DNA from: Paenibacillus tepidiphilus
Lineage (GTDB): Bacteria > Bacillota > Bacilli > Paenibacillales > Paenibacillaceae
NCBI RefSeq assembly: GCF_008635795.1
Contig: NZ_VWRQ01000008.1
Location: 220,095-284,094 of the forward strand
Length of the DNA stretch: 64,000 bases
Direction of reading: 5' to 3'
Shown: in pieces, positions 8,276 to 16,726 of the stretch
How positions within the stretch are numbered: the first letter of the stretch is position 1
Layout of the letters: each line of letters begins with the position of its first letter
Position numbers and translations under genes: made by a program
The notes under the pieces: generated by a model
Database searches by the model: none
The model's input: only the letters and a program-made list of their open reading frames with translations
Told to the model about the DNA's origin: nothing

Positions 8276-10615
8276 ATGCGCTATAAATCGTTTGGAAGCG
8301 GGTGGAAAATGGCCACAGCCGGGATCGCTCTGTCGGTAAGGAGTCTCGTAGAGTATGTATATAGCAGCGGCAGTCTGGAGTCCGGCTTCCGCAGCGCCGC
8401 AGCGCTGCAGGAGGGGACGCGGATTCATCAGCATATCCAGCGCCAATACAAGGAGGGAGACAGCAAGGAGGTCTATCTGAAGACGGAAATCGCTTATGAG
8501 GAGCTGGTCTTCCGGATCGACGGGCGCTGCGACGGCCTGCTGATCGGCGAAGACGGGACGGTTACGGTGGAAGAAATCAAATCTACTGCCGGGGCGGTTG
8601 ATCTTCTGGCGGAGGGCAAAGAGGTGCACTGGGCTCAAGCGCTGATGTACGCGTATATGCTGACGCTGGAGCGTGAGCTTGCTTCGGTACAGGTCAAGCT
8701 CACCTATGTTCAGCGGGGCGGAGAGCAGCAGCGAAGCCTGTACCGGACCGCCTCTGCAGAAGAGCTGGCGGTATTCGCCATGAATACAGTGGCGGGATAT
8801 GTTCCCTATGCCCGGCTGATGGTCCGTCATGAGACGCAGCGGGAAAGCAGCATCCGTGAGCTGGCCTTTCCGTTTCCCGCTTACCGCCAGGGGCAGCGGC
8901 ACTTCGCCGCCGCCGTGTACAAATCAATTGCGGAGGGCGTCAATCTGTTCGCCCAGGCGCCGACCGGGATCGGCAAGACCATGTCCACGCTGTTCCCGGC
9001 GGTGAAGGCGCTTGGGGAGGGAAAGGCAGGCGGACTGTTCTATCTGACGGCGAAGACGGTCAACCGCCTGGCAGCCCAGGATGCGCTGCGGCTTCTGCTG
9101 CACGGCGGACTGCATCTGCATGCAATTACCATCACTGCGAAGGAGAAGGCCTGCTTCCGTGAAGAAGGGCTGTGCGGGAAGGACTTCTGCCCCTTCGCTG
9201 ACGGTTATTACGACCGCGTCAACGGCGCGGTGCTGGACATGCTGGAGAACGAGACGCTGATGACGCAGGAGATCATCGCCGGATATGCCCGCAAGCATGA
9301 GGTCTGCCCGTTCGAATTCTCGCTTGATGCGGCCTATGCCTGCGATGCAGTAATCTGCGATTACAATTATGTCTATGATCCTCGTATCAGCCTCAAACGG
9401 CTGGCCGAGGAACGCAAGCGCAGGACGGTGCTGCTGGTCGATGAGGCCCACAATCTCGTGGACCGCGGCCGGGAGATGTATTCGGCCGCGCTGACCAAGG
9501 CGCCGTTTCTGGCTCTTCAGCGCCGCTACAAGGCGGTGAATAAGGGGCTGAGCGGAGCCGCCAAGGCGGTGAACGGCTGGTTCATTGCGCTGCGCAAGAG
9601 CTGCGGCGAGGAAGGAAAGGGCGAGTGGAGGGAGTATCCGGAGGAGCTGCCGGCTCTGCTGGAGACATTCGCACTGGAAGCGGAGCAGGAACTGCTGGCC
9701 CCTTCGTCCATTCCGCTTGAAGGGGAAGAGGGGGAAGAGAGTCTGCTGGATACTTACTACGCCGTACTGGGTATGCAGCGCACCTTCAAGACCTACGATG
9801 AGCGGTACATTACATATGCGGAGGTACGGAGCGGGGATGTGTATTTCAAGCTCTTCAATCTCGACCCCTCCCATCTGCTGCAGCAGATGGGCAAGGGCTT
9901 CCGCAGCCAGATTCTGTTCTCCGCCACACTTGCGCCGCTCTCCTACTACCGGGAGATGATCGGCGCAGGGGAAGAGGACTACAGCATGAGTGTGCCCTCC
10001 CCGTTCCACAGGGAGCAGTGGCAGGTGTCCGTGCTTCCGCTCTCCACCCGTTACCGGGACCGGGGGGTTTCCCTTGTTCCGCTAAGCGATGCGATCAAGG
10101 GAATGACGGGCCGCAAAGGGAATTATCTCGTATTCTTCCCTTCATACGCTTATTTGCGCAGCGTTCTTGAGGTGTTCACAGAGAAATACCCGCAGGTGCG
10201 GACGATTGTCCAGAGCACGGGTATGAATGAGCAGGAGCGCGAAGGATTCCTCGCCGCCTTCTCTCCGGACAATGCGGAGACCCTGCTTGGGTTCGCGGTG
10301 CTCGGCGGCATCTTCGCCGAAGGGGTCGACCTCCCGGGCGACCGGCTGAACGGCGTAATGATCGTGGGCGTCGGCCTGCCCCAGGTCGGGCTGGAGCGGG
10401 AGATACTTCGTCAATATTTTCAGGAGCAGGGCAAGAACGGCTTCGATTATGCCTATGTGTATCCGGGGATGTGCAAGGTGCTGCAGGCGGGGGGACGGCT
10501 AATCCGCAGCGAAACCGACAGCGGCACCATAGTGCTGGCCGATGACCGCTTCCTGCGGCAGCCTTACGTGCAGCTGCTTCCCGAGGAATGGAGCGGCTAC
10601 CATCGGCTGATGTAA
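8276..10615 (+). CDS. XPD/DinG-like ATP-dependent DNA helicase with N-terminal PD-(D/E)XK nuclease domain
   Basis: Large DNA repair type protein. Residues 15-180 look like a RecB/Cas4-type nuclease: His51, Asp86 in GRCDG, then EEIK (100-102) and QALMYAY (Gln121). The superfamily 2 helicase follows, with Walker A APTGIGKT (228-235), four Cys (293, 300, 305, 344) placed as in the XPD 4Fe-4S domain, and the DEAH box in VDEAHN (389-392). The C-terminal half has the second RecA domain, ending with a GGRLIRS motif. ATG 8276 has GGAAG close upstream; ATG 8309 also fits the family. It is a single gene with no repair neighbours. Likely role: 5'-3' unwinding plus cleavage of DNA flaps, by inference. 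Confidence 0.88.
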   Translation: MRYKSFGSGWKMATAGIALSVRSLVEYVYSSGSLESGFRSAAALQEGTRIHQHIQRQYKEGDSKEVYLKTEIAYEELVFRIDGRCDGLLIGEDGTVTVEEIKSTAGAVDLLAEGKEVHWAQALMYAYMLTLERELASVQVKLTYVQRGGEQQRSLYRTASAEELAVFAMNTVAGYVPYARLMVRHETQRESSIRELAFPFPAYRQGQRHFAAAVYKSIAEGVNLFAQAPTGIGKTMSTLFPAVKALGEGKAGGLFYLTAKTVNRLAAQDALRLLLHGGLHLHAITITAKEKACFREEGLCGKDFCPFADGYYDRVNGAVLDMLENETLMTQEIIAGYARKHEVCPFEFSLDAAYACDAVICDYNYVYDPRISLKRLAEERKRRTVLLVDEAHNLVDRGREMYSAALTKAPFLALQRRYKAVNKGLSGAAKAVNGWFIALRKSCGEEGKGEWREYPEELPALLETFALEAEQELLAPSSIPLEGEEGEESLLDTYYAVLGMQRTFKTYDERYITYAEVRSGDVYFKLFNLDPSHLLQQMGKGFRSQILFSATLAPLSYYREMIGAGEEDYSMSVPSPFHREQWQVSVLPLSTRYRDRGVSLVPLSDAIKGMTGRKGNYLVFFPSYAYLRSVLEVFTEKYPQVRTIVQSTGMNEQEREGFLAAFSPDNAETLLGFAVLGGIFAEGVDLPGDRLNGVMIVGVGLPQVGLEREILRQYFQEQGKNGFDYAYVYPGMCKVLQAGGRLIRSETDSGTIVLADDRFLRQPYVQLLPEEWSGYHRLM

Positions 10616-10670
10616 GCGCGTATAATTGAGGCAGACTTTTCATTCTATGAAACCTCAGGAGGTAAGGGAG

Positions 10671-11639
10671 ATGACACTGAATATCGGATTGGTAGGGACA
10701 GGCTGGTTCTCCAAGGTGCATGCCGATTTGCTGGCCGGGATGGAAGATGTCCGGCTTGCGGCGGTGTGCGGCAGCAGCAAGGAGAAGGGCGAGCAGCTTG
10801 CCCGCAATTACGGAGCCGCCGGGTACGGGAATATTACGGAGATGCTGGACGCCGGGAAGCTGGATGCCGTTTACGTGTGCGTGCCTCCGCAGGCGCACGG
10901 GGCCATTGAACGGGCGCTGATCCGCAGGGACATCCCCTTCTTCATCGAGAAGCCACTGGCGGCGAGCACCGAAATCCCGGCCAGCCTGCTGCAGGAGATC
11001 AAGGAGCGCAATCTGCTGACCTCGGTCGGTTATCATTTCCGTTATCAGAACAATGTCCAGCGGCTGAAGGAGACGCTTGCCGGGGACAAGGTGGGCATGA
11101 TCGTCGGCCAGTGGATGGGCGGTATGCCGGGGGTGGCCTGGTGGCGTAATCAGGAGCAATCCGGCGGACAGTTTACGGAGCAGACGACCCATATCGTCGA
11201 TTTGCTGCGTTATCTCGCCGGAGAAGTGACGGAGGTGTACGGGCTGTTCGGCAACCGCATTATGCATGAAGCCCATGAGAACGTGACGGTGTCCGACGTC
11301 GGTACTGTCTCGCTGAAGCTTGCGAGCGGCATTGTGGCCAATATCTCCAATACCTGCGTGCTGCCCGACGGGGTAGGACGTATCGGGCTCAGCTTCTACA
11401 ATGAAGCCGGATTGCTTGACTGGAATCCTGAGCGTCTCCTGGAAGTGCGGAGCGGCGACAGCACGGAATACGCGAATGAAGGCAACCCTTACGCGGCGGA
11501 AAGCGAAGCCTTCCTGCATGCAGTGCGGACAGGCGATCGTTCGCGTATTCTCAGTGACTATGAGGATGGCTACAGAACCCTGAAGGTGACCTGCGCCGCC
11601 TTTGAGTCTTCCCAAAGCGGGCTGCCGGTAAAGCTATAA
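10671..11639 (+). CDS. Gfo/Idh/MocA family NAD(P)-dependent oxidoreductase
   Basis: Predicted sugar or cyclitol dehydrogenase of 322 residues. The N-terminal Rossmann fold has GLVGTGWFSKVHAD; the conserved EKP motif of the family is present (FIEKPLA), and the C-terminal alpha/beta domain begins around SVGYHFRYQNN. ATG 10671 is chosen for the AGGAGGT at 10657-10663; the frame is open 45 bases further upstream. No sugar transporter or isomerase lies beside it, so the substrate is unknown. Confidence 0.88.
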   Translation: MTLNIGLVGTGWFSKVHADLLAGMEDVRLAAVCGSSKEKGEQLARNYGAAGYGNITEMLDAGKLDAVYVCVPPQAHGAIERALIRRDIPFFIEKPLAASTEIPASLLQEIKERNLLTSVGYHFRYQNNVQRLKETLAGDKVGMIVGQWMGGMPGVAWWRNQEQSGGQFTEQTTHIVDLLRYLAGEVTEVYGLFGNRIMHEAHENVTVSDVGTVSLKLASGIVANISNTCVLPDGVGRIGLSFYNEAGLLDWNPERLLEVRSGDSTEYANEGNPYAAESEAFLHAVRTGDRSRILSDYEDGYRTLKVTCAAFESSQSGLPVKL

Positions 11640-11652
11640 GCAAAGCAAAGAA

Positions 11653-11729
11653 ACCCCACAAAGTGACGCGAAGCTCTGAAGCATATGCCGGCTACTTTGG
11701 GGGGCTCCAATAACAACCCCACAAAGTGA
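11653..11729 (+). repeat. ACCCCACAAAGTGA hairpin repeat, one full copy plus an extra left arm
   Basis: Positions 11653-11706 begin ACCCCACAAAGTGA and end TACTTTGGGGGG, so the ends pair into a hairpin. A second ACCCCACAAAGTGA follows at 11716-11729 and could pair with the same right arm instead. A closely similar full copy is at 59369-59420, also directly after a gene on the plus strand. It is probably a dispersed repeat of this genome. Confidence 0.7.
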
Positions 11730-11745
11730 TGTTAAGCCGCAAAAA

Positions 11746-11784
11746 AAGACCCGCCGGATCAGCTAAGCTGACCGGACGGGTCTT
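11746..11784. terminator. Bidirectional terminator between the dehydrogenase gene and cidB
   Basis: Left arm starts AAGACCCG (11746) and right arm ends CGGGTCTT (11784), inner pairing TCAGC/GCTGA around TAA. Flanking GCCGC and GCGGC extend the stem. An A7 run before the left arm becomes a T run for transcripts from the right. Confidence 0.8.
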
Positions 11785-11804
11785 GCGGCCCACGCGGGAA
11801 CGGC

Positions 11805-12491
11805 CTAATGTTGGAGGAAAACCGCGAGAAGCGCAGGCGCCAGTCCAATGGAGAACAGCGCCGTGAGAATCATCGCGATACTGGAGATGGTGCCGGTCAG
11901 CGAACTCAGCTCGAAGGCTTTGGAGGTTCCTGTCCCATGCGCGGCGGTTCCCAGCGATACTCCGCGCGCAATTTCATTGTCAATGCGGAAGAGGCGCAGG
12001 ACGGACGGCCCCATCAGCGTTCCAAGGATACCGGTCAGTATTACAAAGACCGCCGTAATGCTGGGAACGCCGCCGATGTTCTGCGAGATACTCATGGCGA
12101 TCGGCGTAGTCACCGAACGAGGCACAAGACTGGTTGCGAGGTCTCCGCTTAAGTGCAGCCATTTGGCCAACAGCATGGAAGAGAGAACCGCAGTAACCGT
12201 TCCAGTAAGCACGCCTGCCGCAATTTCGGCGGCGTGTTTTTTCAGTACCTTGAAGTTCTTATGAAGAGGGATTGCAAAGGCGACCGTTGCCGGCTGCAGC
12301 AGATCGCTCAGCCATTTGCCTCCCGCATTGTAGCTTTCATAGGACGTTCCGGAGAACAGCAGAATACCGATCATGATGAGCGGTGTAATGATCAGCGGGG
12401 AGCAGTAGATTTTCCCGCTTCGTACATAGAGCCGTTTGGCCAGAAGATAGACGGCCACGGTCAATCCGAGAAAAAGCAGGCTGGTCATCAT
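11805..12491 (-). CDS. cidB: LrgB/CidB family membrane protein
   Basis: Partner of the CidA/LrgA holin-like protein in control of murein hydrolase activity, overflow metabolite transport and cell death. About seven to eight membrane helices; the family block PRSVTTPIAMSIS and the later GTAAHGTGTSKAFE stretch are both present. It is 228 residues, normal length. It starts within the last codons of cidA (4-base ATGA overlap), so it is translationally coupled. The divergent LysR gene points to the Cid (YwbHG) branch rather than Lrg (LytTR-controlled), which is why cidB is used; sequence alone does not settle this. Confidence 0.9.
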   Translation of the reverse strand: MMTSLLFLGLTVAVYLLAKRLYVRSGKIYCSPLIITPLIMIGILLFSGTSYESYNAGGKWLSDLLQPATVAFAIPLHKNFKVLKKHAAEIAAGVLTGTVTAVLSSMLLAKWLHLSGDLATSLVPRSVTTPIAMSISQNIGGVPSITAVFVILTGILGTLMGPSVLRLFRIDNEIARGVSLGTAAHGTGTSKAFELSSLTGTISSIAMILTALFSIGLAPALLAVFLQH

Positions 12492-12859
12492 TGGCTTCGA
12501 CGCTCCTTTAACTTATAAATGGCTCCTGTAAGCATGCCGGAGCAGGCCATAACGGCAAAGGTTCCGACAACCACCACTGCGAGCACCTGCAGACCGTCGG
12601 CCTCCAGCAGGCTGGTGTATTTCATAACGCCGATGGCGGAAGGAATAAAGAACAGCAGCAGCTCGGCCAGCAGCCAGGACGCGCCGGCTTCCACCCAGTT
12701 CAAACGGACAATGCCGCTCTCCAGCAGCAGGAATAATAGGATCATCCCGATGATGCTGCCGGGAATGGGAATATGCAGATAAGGGGTCAGGGCATTGACC
12801 AGCATAGAGAATACGGTAAGTCCGGAAATCTGCAGCAAGCCCTTGGCAATCTTTTTCAT
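12488..12859 (-). CDS. cidA: CidA/LrgA family holin-like protein
   Basis: Small membrane protein (123 residues) with four hydrophobic segments and the conserved block PIPGSIIGMILLFLLL near the N-terminus. It is expected to form membrane oligomers that influence autolysis and small-acid transport together with CidB. It is first of a two-gene operon read leftward, with GAAAGGAG shortly before the ATG. The neighbouring LysR gene is divergent and shares a 111-bp control region. Confidence 0.9.
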   Translation of the reverse strand: MKKIAKGLLQISGLTVFSMLVNALTPYLHIPIPGSIIGMILLFLLLESGIVRLNWVEAGASWLLAELLLFFIPSAIGVMKYTSLLEADGLQVLAVVVVGTFAVMACSGMLTGAIYKLKERRSQ

Positions 12860-12970
12860 AAGGCTTCGCTCCTTTCATCGTAATGAAAGTTTACAACAAT
12901 TATTTTCATAGGTAAAATGAATAATACGAATAGGTGACATTCCATTTGTCTATAGATAGGGGCGCAAGTT
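12860..12970. promoter_or_regulatory. Divergent control region between cidA and the LysR gene
   Basis: This 111-bp AT-rich gap must hold both promoters. It contains an interrupted inverted repeat TTTAC ... GTAAA (12890-12917 region) and ATGAAA ... TTTCAT, of the kind LysR proteins bind. No clear consensus promoter is visible on either strand, which fits an activator-dependent cidAB promoter. Confidence 0.4.
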
Positions 12971-13873
12971 ATGGATATACGGCAGCTGCAATATTTTGTG
13001 CAGACGGCAAGAATGGGCAGTTTCTCAAGAGCGGCCGAATCGCTGTTTGTGTCTCAGCCGACCATCAGCAAGATGATCCGGGGGCTGGAGGAGGAGCTTG
13101 GCGCCGACCTGTTCTTCCGTGAGGGCAAGAGTATCAGGCTGACGGATGCGGGGGAGATCCTGCTGCTCAAGGCGCAGAATATCGTCGAATCGTTCGCCAG
13201 CCTGTCCTCCGAGCTGGACAGCCTGCGCGAGCTGCGGCGGGGGCACATCCGGATCGGCCTTCCGCCGATGGTGGGGGCAAGCTTCTTTCCCTCGGTGATC
13301 GGGGAATTCCACCGGATGTACCCGGAGGTAAGCATCCGTCTGCATGAAGACGGGTCCAAGAAGGTCGAGGATGATGTGGAGAGCGGGCTGCTTGATATCG
13401 GAGCTATTGTGCTGCCGGCGGATGAAGCGAAGTTTCATTGCTTTACATTTGTGGAAGAGAAGCTGCAGCTGCTGGTGCCTGTGGGCCACCGGCTGGCCGG
13501 GGCCGCCGTTGCCGCTCTGGGCGAGCTGGCCGAGGAGGAATTTGTGCTGTTCCGCGAGGATTTCACTTTGCATGACCGGATTATTACCGAATGCGTCAAA
13601 GCGGGCTTCCAGCCGAAGGTGGTCTATGAGAGCTCACAGTGGGATATGATCAGCAAGATGGTCGCCGCCGGGATGGGCATCGCCCTGCTGCCGGAGACGA
13701 TCTGCCGCCAGATGGACCCGCGGCATACTGCCGTCATTCCGCTTACGGCACCGGTAATTCCCTGGCGGCTGGGCATGATCTGGCGCAGGGACCGCTATCT
13801 CTCTTTTGCAGCCCGTGAATGGATTTCGTTTGCAATGAAGGTGCTGGGTGAACGTTATTTGCCCCACCTGTAG
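12971..13873 (+). CDS. LysR family regulator, CidR/YwbI-like
   Basis: 300 residues, standard LysR length. The N-terminal helix-turn-helix reads MGSFSRAAESLFVSQPTISK, followed by a linker helix and a periplasmic-binding-protein-like effector domain from about residue 90 (HIRIGLPPMVG). Its divergent position next to cidAB suggests it activates them, as CidR does in staphylococci and bacilli in response to overflow acids. The effector is inferred, not visible. Confidence 0.88.
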   Translation: MDIRQLQYFVQTARMGSFSRAAESLFVSQPTISKMIRGLEEELGADLFFREGKSIRLTDAGEILLLKAQNIVESFASLSSELDSLRELRRGHIRIGLPPMVGASFFPSVIGEFHRMYPEVSIRLHEDGSKKVEDDVESGLLDIGAIVLPADEAKFHCFTFVEEKLQLLVPVGHRLAGAAVAALGELAEEEFVLFREDFTLHDRIITECVKAGFQPKVVYESSQWDMISKMVAAGMGIALLPETICRQMDPRHTAVIPLTAPVIPWRLGMIWRRDRYLSFAAREWISFAMKVLGERYLPHL

Positions 13874-13994
13874 CTTTTGACGAGGTAATACCGCTCCCCG
13901 TTCAGACGACATTTTTTTCTTTTTTTTGAAAATTTGTTTTTTGGCATCAGGCGGTATGATAGGGAGAGAAAGTTTAAGAGGCAGGTGACTGATC

Positions 13995-14243
13995 ATGAAA
14001 CTATACCAACCTTCCCGCGATGAAGCCAGATGCGATTACAGAGAGGACGAGCTGTTCGTAACGATAGAGCATCTTAGAAGTCAGTTGCTGGAAGTGGCCA
14101 AGGAGCGGAGTCTCAGCGACAACACAGTGCTTGAACTCAGCCAGCGGCTGGACAGCTATATTGTGCTGGCGCAGAACAAGATGATGGAGAATCTGCGGGG
14201 CCGCAAGCACAATCGTGTCAGGGGCAAAGCCCTGATTCAGTAA
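13995..14243 (+). CDS. Spo0E-like aspartyl-phosphate phosphatase
   Basis: 82-residue protein with the family motif SQRLDSYI in the second helix, within a two-helix hairpin layout (first helix around LFVTIEHLRSQLLEVAKE). Such proteins dephosphorylate Spo0A~P and delay sporulation. GCAGGTGA lies upstream of the ATG. It is monocistronic, with a TATGAT hexamer at 13955-13960 about 35 bases upstream and a terminator after it. Confidence 0.85.
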   Translation: MKLYQPSRDEARCDYREDELFVTIEHLRSQLLEVAKERSLSDNTVLELSQRLDSYIVLAQNKMMENLRGRKHNRVRGKALIQ

Positions 14244-14282
14244 TTTAGTGCTAACCCTTAATTATACAAATATAATGAGATA

Positions 14283-14307
14283 GGCCCCATTTCGGTGGGG
14301 TCCTTTT
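14283..14307 (+). terminator. Terminator after the Spo0E-like gene
   Basis: GGCCCCA (14283-14289) pairs with TGGGGTCC, followed by TTTT. A compact intrinsic terminator directly downstream of a stop codon. Confidence 0.75.
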
Positions 14308-14374
14308 ATTGTGCCGGGGCAGGAGCTTCACGCAGCGTTACGGATTCCGTAATAATTGATAGCGCATTCATTGT

Positions 14375-14404
14375 TTGACAATGCCATCATGCTGTACCTA
14401 TAAT
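14375..14404 (+). promoter_or_regulatory. Sigma-A promoter of the MarR-ABC exporter operon
   Basis: TTGACA (14375-14380), an 18-base spacer and TATAAT (14399-14404): both hexamers are exact consensus. Such a strong promoter is normally held down by a repressor; see the overlapping palindrome. Confidence 0.82.
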
Positions 14405-14419
14405 TAGGTAGCCTAATTA
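14401..14419. promoter_or_regulatory. Probable MarR operator overlapping the -10 box
   Basis: TAATTAGG (14401-14408) and CCTAATTA (14412-14419) form a perfect 8-base inverted repeat around TAG. It covers the end of the -10 hexamer and the start site, so binding would block RNA polymerase. A further half site CCTAAT lies at about 14444. Autorepression by the MarR protein encoded next is inferred. Confidence 0.72.
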
Positions 14420-14457
14420 ATAAAGTGTTTAATATTTAGTAGTCCTAATGAAATGAG

Positions 14458-14973
14458 GTGGATGGCATTGGAGTAAACGGGAACGCAAGCGACGACAATC
14501 CAGTCGCACGCAGGCTGATTGCCATGATGAGACGGATGCATAAGGCGCGCTGGAAGCATACTGCAGAAGGGCACAAGCCCAGTGAGATGACTTTAATGAT
14601 ATGTCTTTCCAATCAGGCGGAGTTCTCTGAGGAAGGGCTGAAAGTATCGGAAATCAGCCGTATTCTCGGACTGACACCGCCGACCGTGACCCAGTTGGTC
14701 AACACCCTGGAGGCCAAGGAGATGGTGCGACGGCAAGCCGACCCTCTGGACCGCCGGGTGGTACGCATCAGTTTGACCGAGGGCGGAGAAGCTGTAACGA
14801 TGAAGGTCAAGCAGGACAGGGATGAAATGATGAACAGGCTGGTAGAGCATCTGGGAGAAGAGGACAGCGTCAAGCTGGCCGATCTGCTGCAGAAGGTCTT
14901 CGAGTTCATCAAGGATAATCCCCCGCCCCATTTAGACCGGTTACCGAAGAACGGAGATGAGAAATTTGATTAA
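14458..14973 (+). CDS. MarR family regulator of the downstream ABC exporter
   Basis: 171-residue winged-helix protein. The recognition helix is around TPPTVTQLVNTLE and the wing contains DRRVVRISLTEGG. The N-terminus is uncertain: GTG 14458 opens the frame but overlaps the AGGTGG that looks like its ribosome site, and no better start is near, so an ATT or other unusual start cannot be excluded. It overlaps the first ABC gene by 17 bases, so regulator and transporter are co-transcribed. It probably senses the exporter's substrate or a stress compound. Confidence 0.87.
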   Translation: MDGIGVNGNASDDNPVARRLIAMMRRMHKARWKHTAEGHKPSEMTLMICLSNQAEFSEEGLKVSEISRILGLTPPTVTQLVNTLEAKEMVRRQADPLDRRVVRISLTEGGEAVTMKVKQDRDEMMNRLVEHLGEEDSVKLADLLQKVFEFIKDNPPPHLDRLPKNGDEKFD

Positions 14974-16726
14974 ATTGTTTAAGCAACTGGGTCCCTTCAA
15001 GCTGTCGATTGCGGCGGTGCTGATTCTGGTGTTTCTGCAGTCCATGGGTGATCTGTACCTGCCGACCCTGATGTCCGACATCGTGGACAAGGGCATTGTC
15101 CACGGGGACCGCGCCTATATCTGGGAAATCGGCGGCTACATGCTGCTGGTGGCCGGAGGCGGCGCCGTTTGCTCCGTGCTCGTCAGCTTTCTGTCGGCCA
15201 AGGTGGCCGCAGGGTTCGGCAAGAACACCCGTGAACGGATGTTCAAGCATGTGGAGAACTTCACGCTGCAGGAATTCGACAAGCTGGGTACAGCTTCGCT
15301 GATTACCCGCACAACCAATGACATTACCCAGACTCAGGTCGTCCTGACCATGATGCTGCGGATGATGGTCGGCGCTCCGATGATGATGATCGGCGGGATC
15401 ATCATGGCGATCTCCGAGGATGCGAAGCTGTCGCTGATCTTTGTGGTTGTGATTCCGGTGCTTGTGGGGACGATTGCAATCATCGGAACCAAAGGGCTGC
15501 CGCTGTTCAAGGCGATCCAGACCAAGCTGGATACGCTGAACCGCGTGCTGCGCGAGCACTTGACCGGTATCCGCGTCATCCGTTCCTTCAACCGGATCGA
15601 GCACGAGAACAAGCGGTTTACTGCGGCGAACAGCGATTTGACGGAGACGGCCATCCGTGTCAACAAGGTGATGGCTGCCCTGATGCCGGTCATGATGATC
15701 GTGATGAACTTCTCGATGATCGCCATCCTCTATTACGGCGGTATCCGGATCGGAGACGGCGATCTGCAGGTCGGCTCGCTGATGGCCTTCATTCAATACG
15801 CGATGCAGATCATGTTCTCCCTGCTTATGGTATCCATGATGTTCGTCCTCATTCCGCGTGCTTCGGCATCGGCATTGCGTATCAATGAGGTGTTTGATAT
15901 GCAGCCGGAGATTAACGACCCGTCGGCAGCCGTATCGGCAGCGGCGCAGGATCAAGCCAATGAAGATGGCAACGAAGGCCACCACGGCTACGTCGAATTC
16001 GACAATGTCTCCTTCTCCTATCCGGGAGCAGAGCAGTCGGCCCTTAAGGGGATCAGCTTCAGTGCCCGTCCGGGCGAGATTACGGCGATCATCGGCGGTA
16101 CGGGCTCAGGCAAGTCGACGCTACTCAGCCTGATTCCGCGTTTCTATGATGTCAATGAAGGCGCCGTACGGGTGAACGGAGTCGATGTCCGCGAGATGAC
16201 GCAGGAAGAGCTGCGGCAAAGAATCGGCTATGTGCCGCAGAAGGCGGTGCTCTTCACCGGTACGATCAATGACAATATCCGTTATGGCAAGGAGGACGCT
16301 ACCGAAGAGGAGATCATTCATGCCGCCAAGGTGGCCCAGGCCTATGATTTCATCTCGGCGATGAAGGACGGCTTCGGCTCCGAGATCGCCCAGGGCGGCA
16401 GCAATGTCTCCGGCGGCCAGAAGCAGCGCCTGTCCATCGCCCGCGCTCTTGTCCGCAAGCCGGAGGTCTACCTGTTCGATGACAGCTTCTCGGCGCTGGA
16501 TTTCAAGACCGATGCCAAGCTGCGCGCTGCACTCAAGGGCGAAACGACCGACGCCACGGTGCTCATCGTCGCCCAGCGGGTCAGCACGGTCATGGACGCC
16601 GACCGGATCATCGTGCTGGATGAAGGCGAGATTGCCGGAATGGGCACCCATCAGGAGCTGATGGAGAACAGCGAAGTGTACCGCGAGATTGTATCCTCGC
16701 AGCTGTCAGAGGAGGAGATAGCATGA
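14957..16726 (+). CDS. ABC exporter half-transporter with degenerate ATP site (BmrC/TM287-type subunit)
   Basis: 589 residues: six membrane helices (about 1-310) then an ATPase domain. Walker A is GGTGSGKS, the signature VSGGQKQR is canonical, but Walker B reads LFDDSFSALD, so the catalytic Glu is replaced by Asp. This is the usual sign of the non-consensus half of a heterodimeric exporter, where the intact signature completes the partner's active ATP site. It overlaps the MarR gene upstream and the partner gene downstream (ATGA). Likely function: multidrug or lipid-like substrate export. Confidence 0.93.
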   Translation: MRNLIKLFKQLGPFKLSIAAVLILVFLQSMGDLYLPTLMSDIVDKGIVHGDRAYIWEIGGYMLLVAGGGAVCSVLVSFLSAKVAAGFGKNTRERMFKHVENFTLQEFDKLGTASLITRTTNDITQTQVVLTMMLRMMVGAPMMMIGGIIMAISEDAKLSLIFVVVIPVLVGTIAIIGTKGLPLFKAIQTKLDTLNRVLREHLTGIRVIRSFNRIEHENKRFTAANSDLTETAIRVNKVMAALMPVMMIVMNFSMIAILYYGGIRIGDGDLQVGSLMAFIQYAMQIMFSLLMVSMMFVLIPRASASALRINEVFDMQPEINDPSAAVSAAAQDQANEDGNEGHHGYVEFDNVSFSYPGAEQSALKGISFSARPGEITAIIGGTGSGKSTLLSLIPRFYDVNEGAVRVNGVDVREMTQEELRQRIGYVPQKAVLFTGTINDNIRYGKEDATEEEIIHAAKVAQAYDFISAMKDGFGSEIAQGGSNVSGGQKQRLSIARALVRKPEVYLFDDSFSALDFKTDAKLRAALKGETTDATVLIVAQRVSTVMDADRIIVLDEGEIAGMGTHQELMENSEVYREIVSSQLSEEEIA

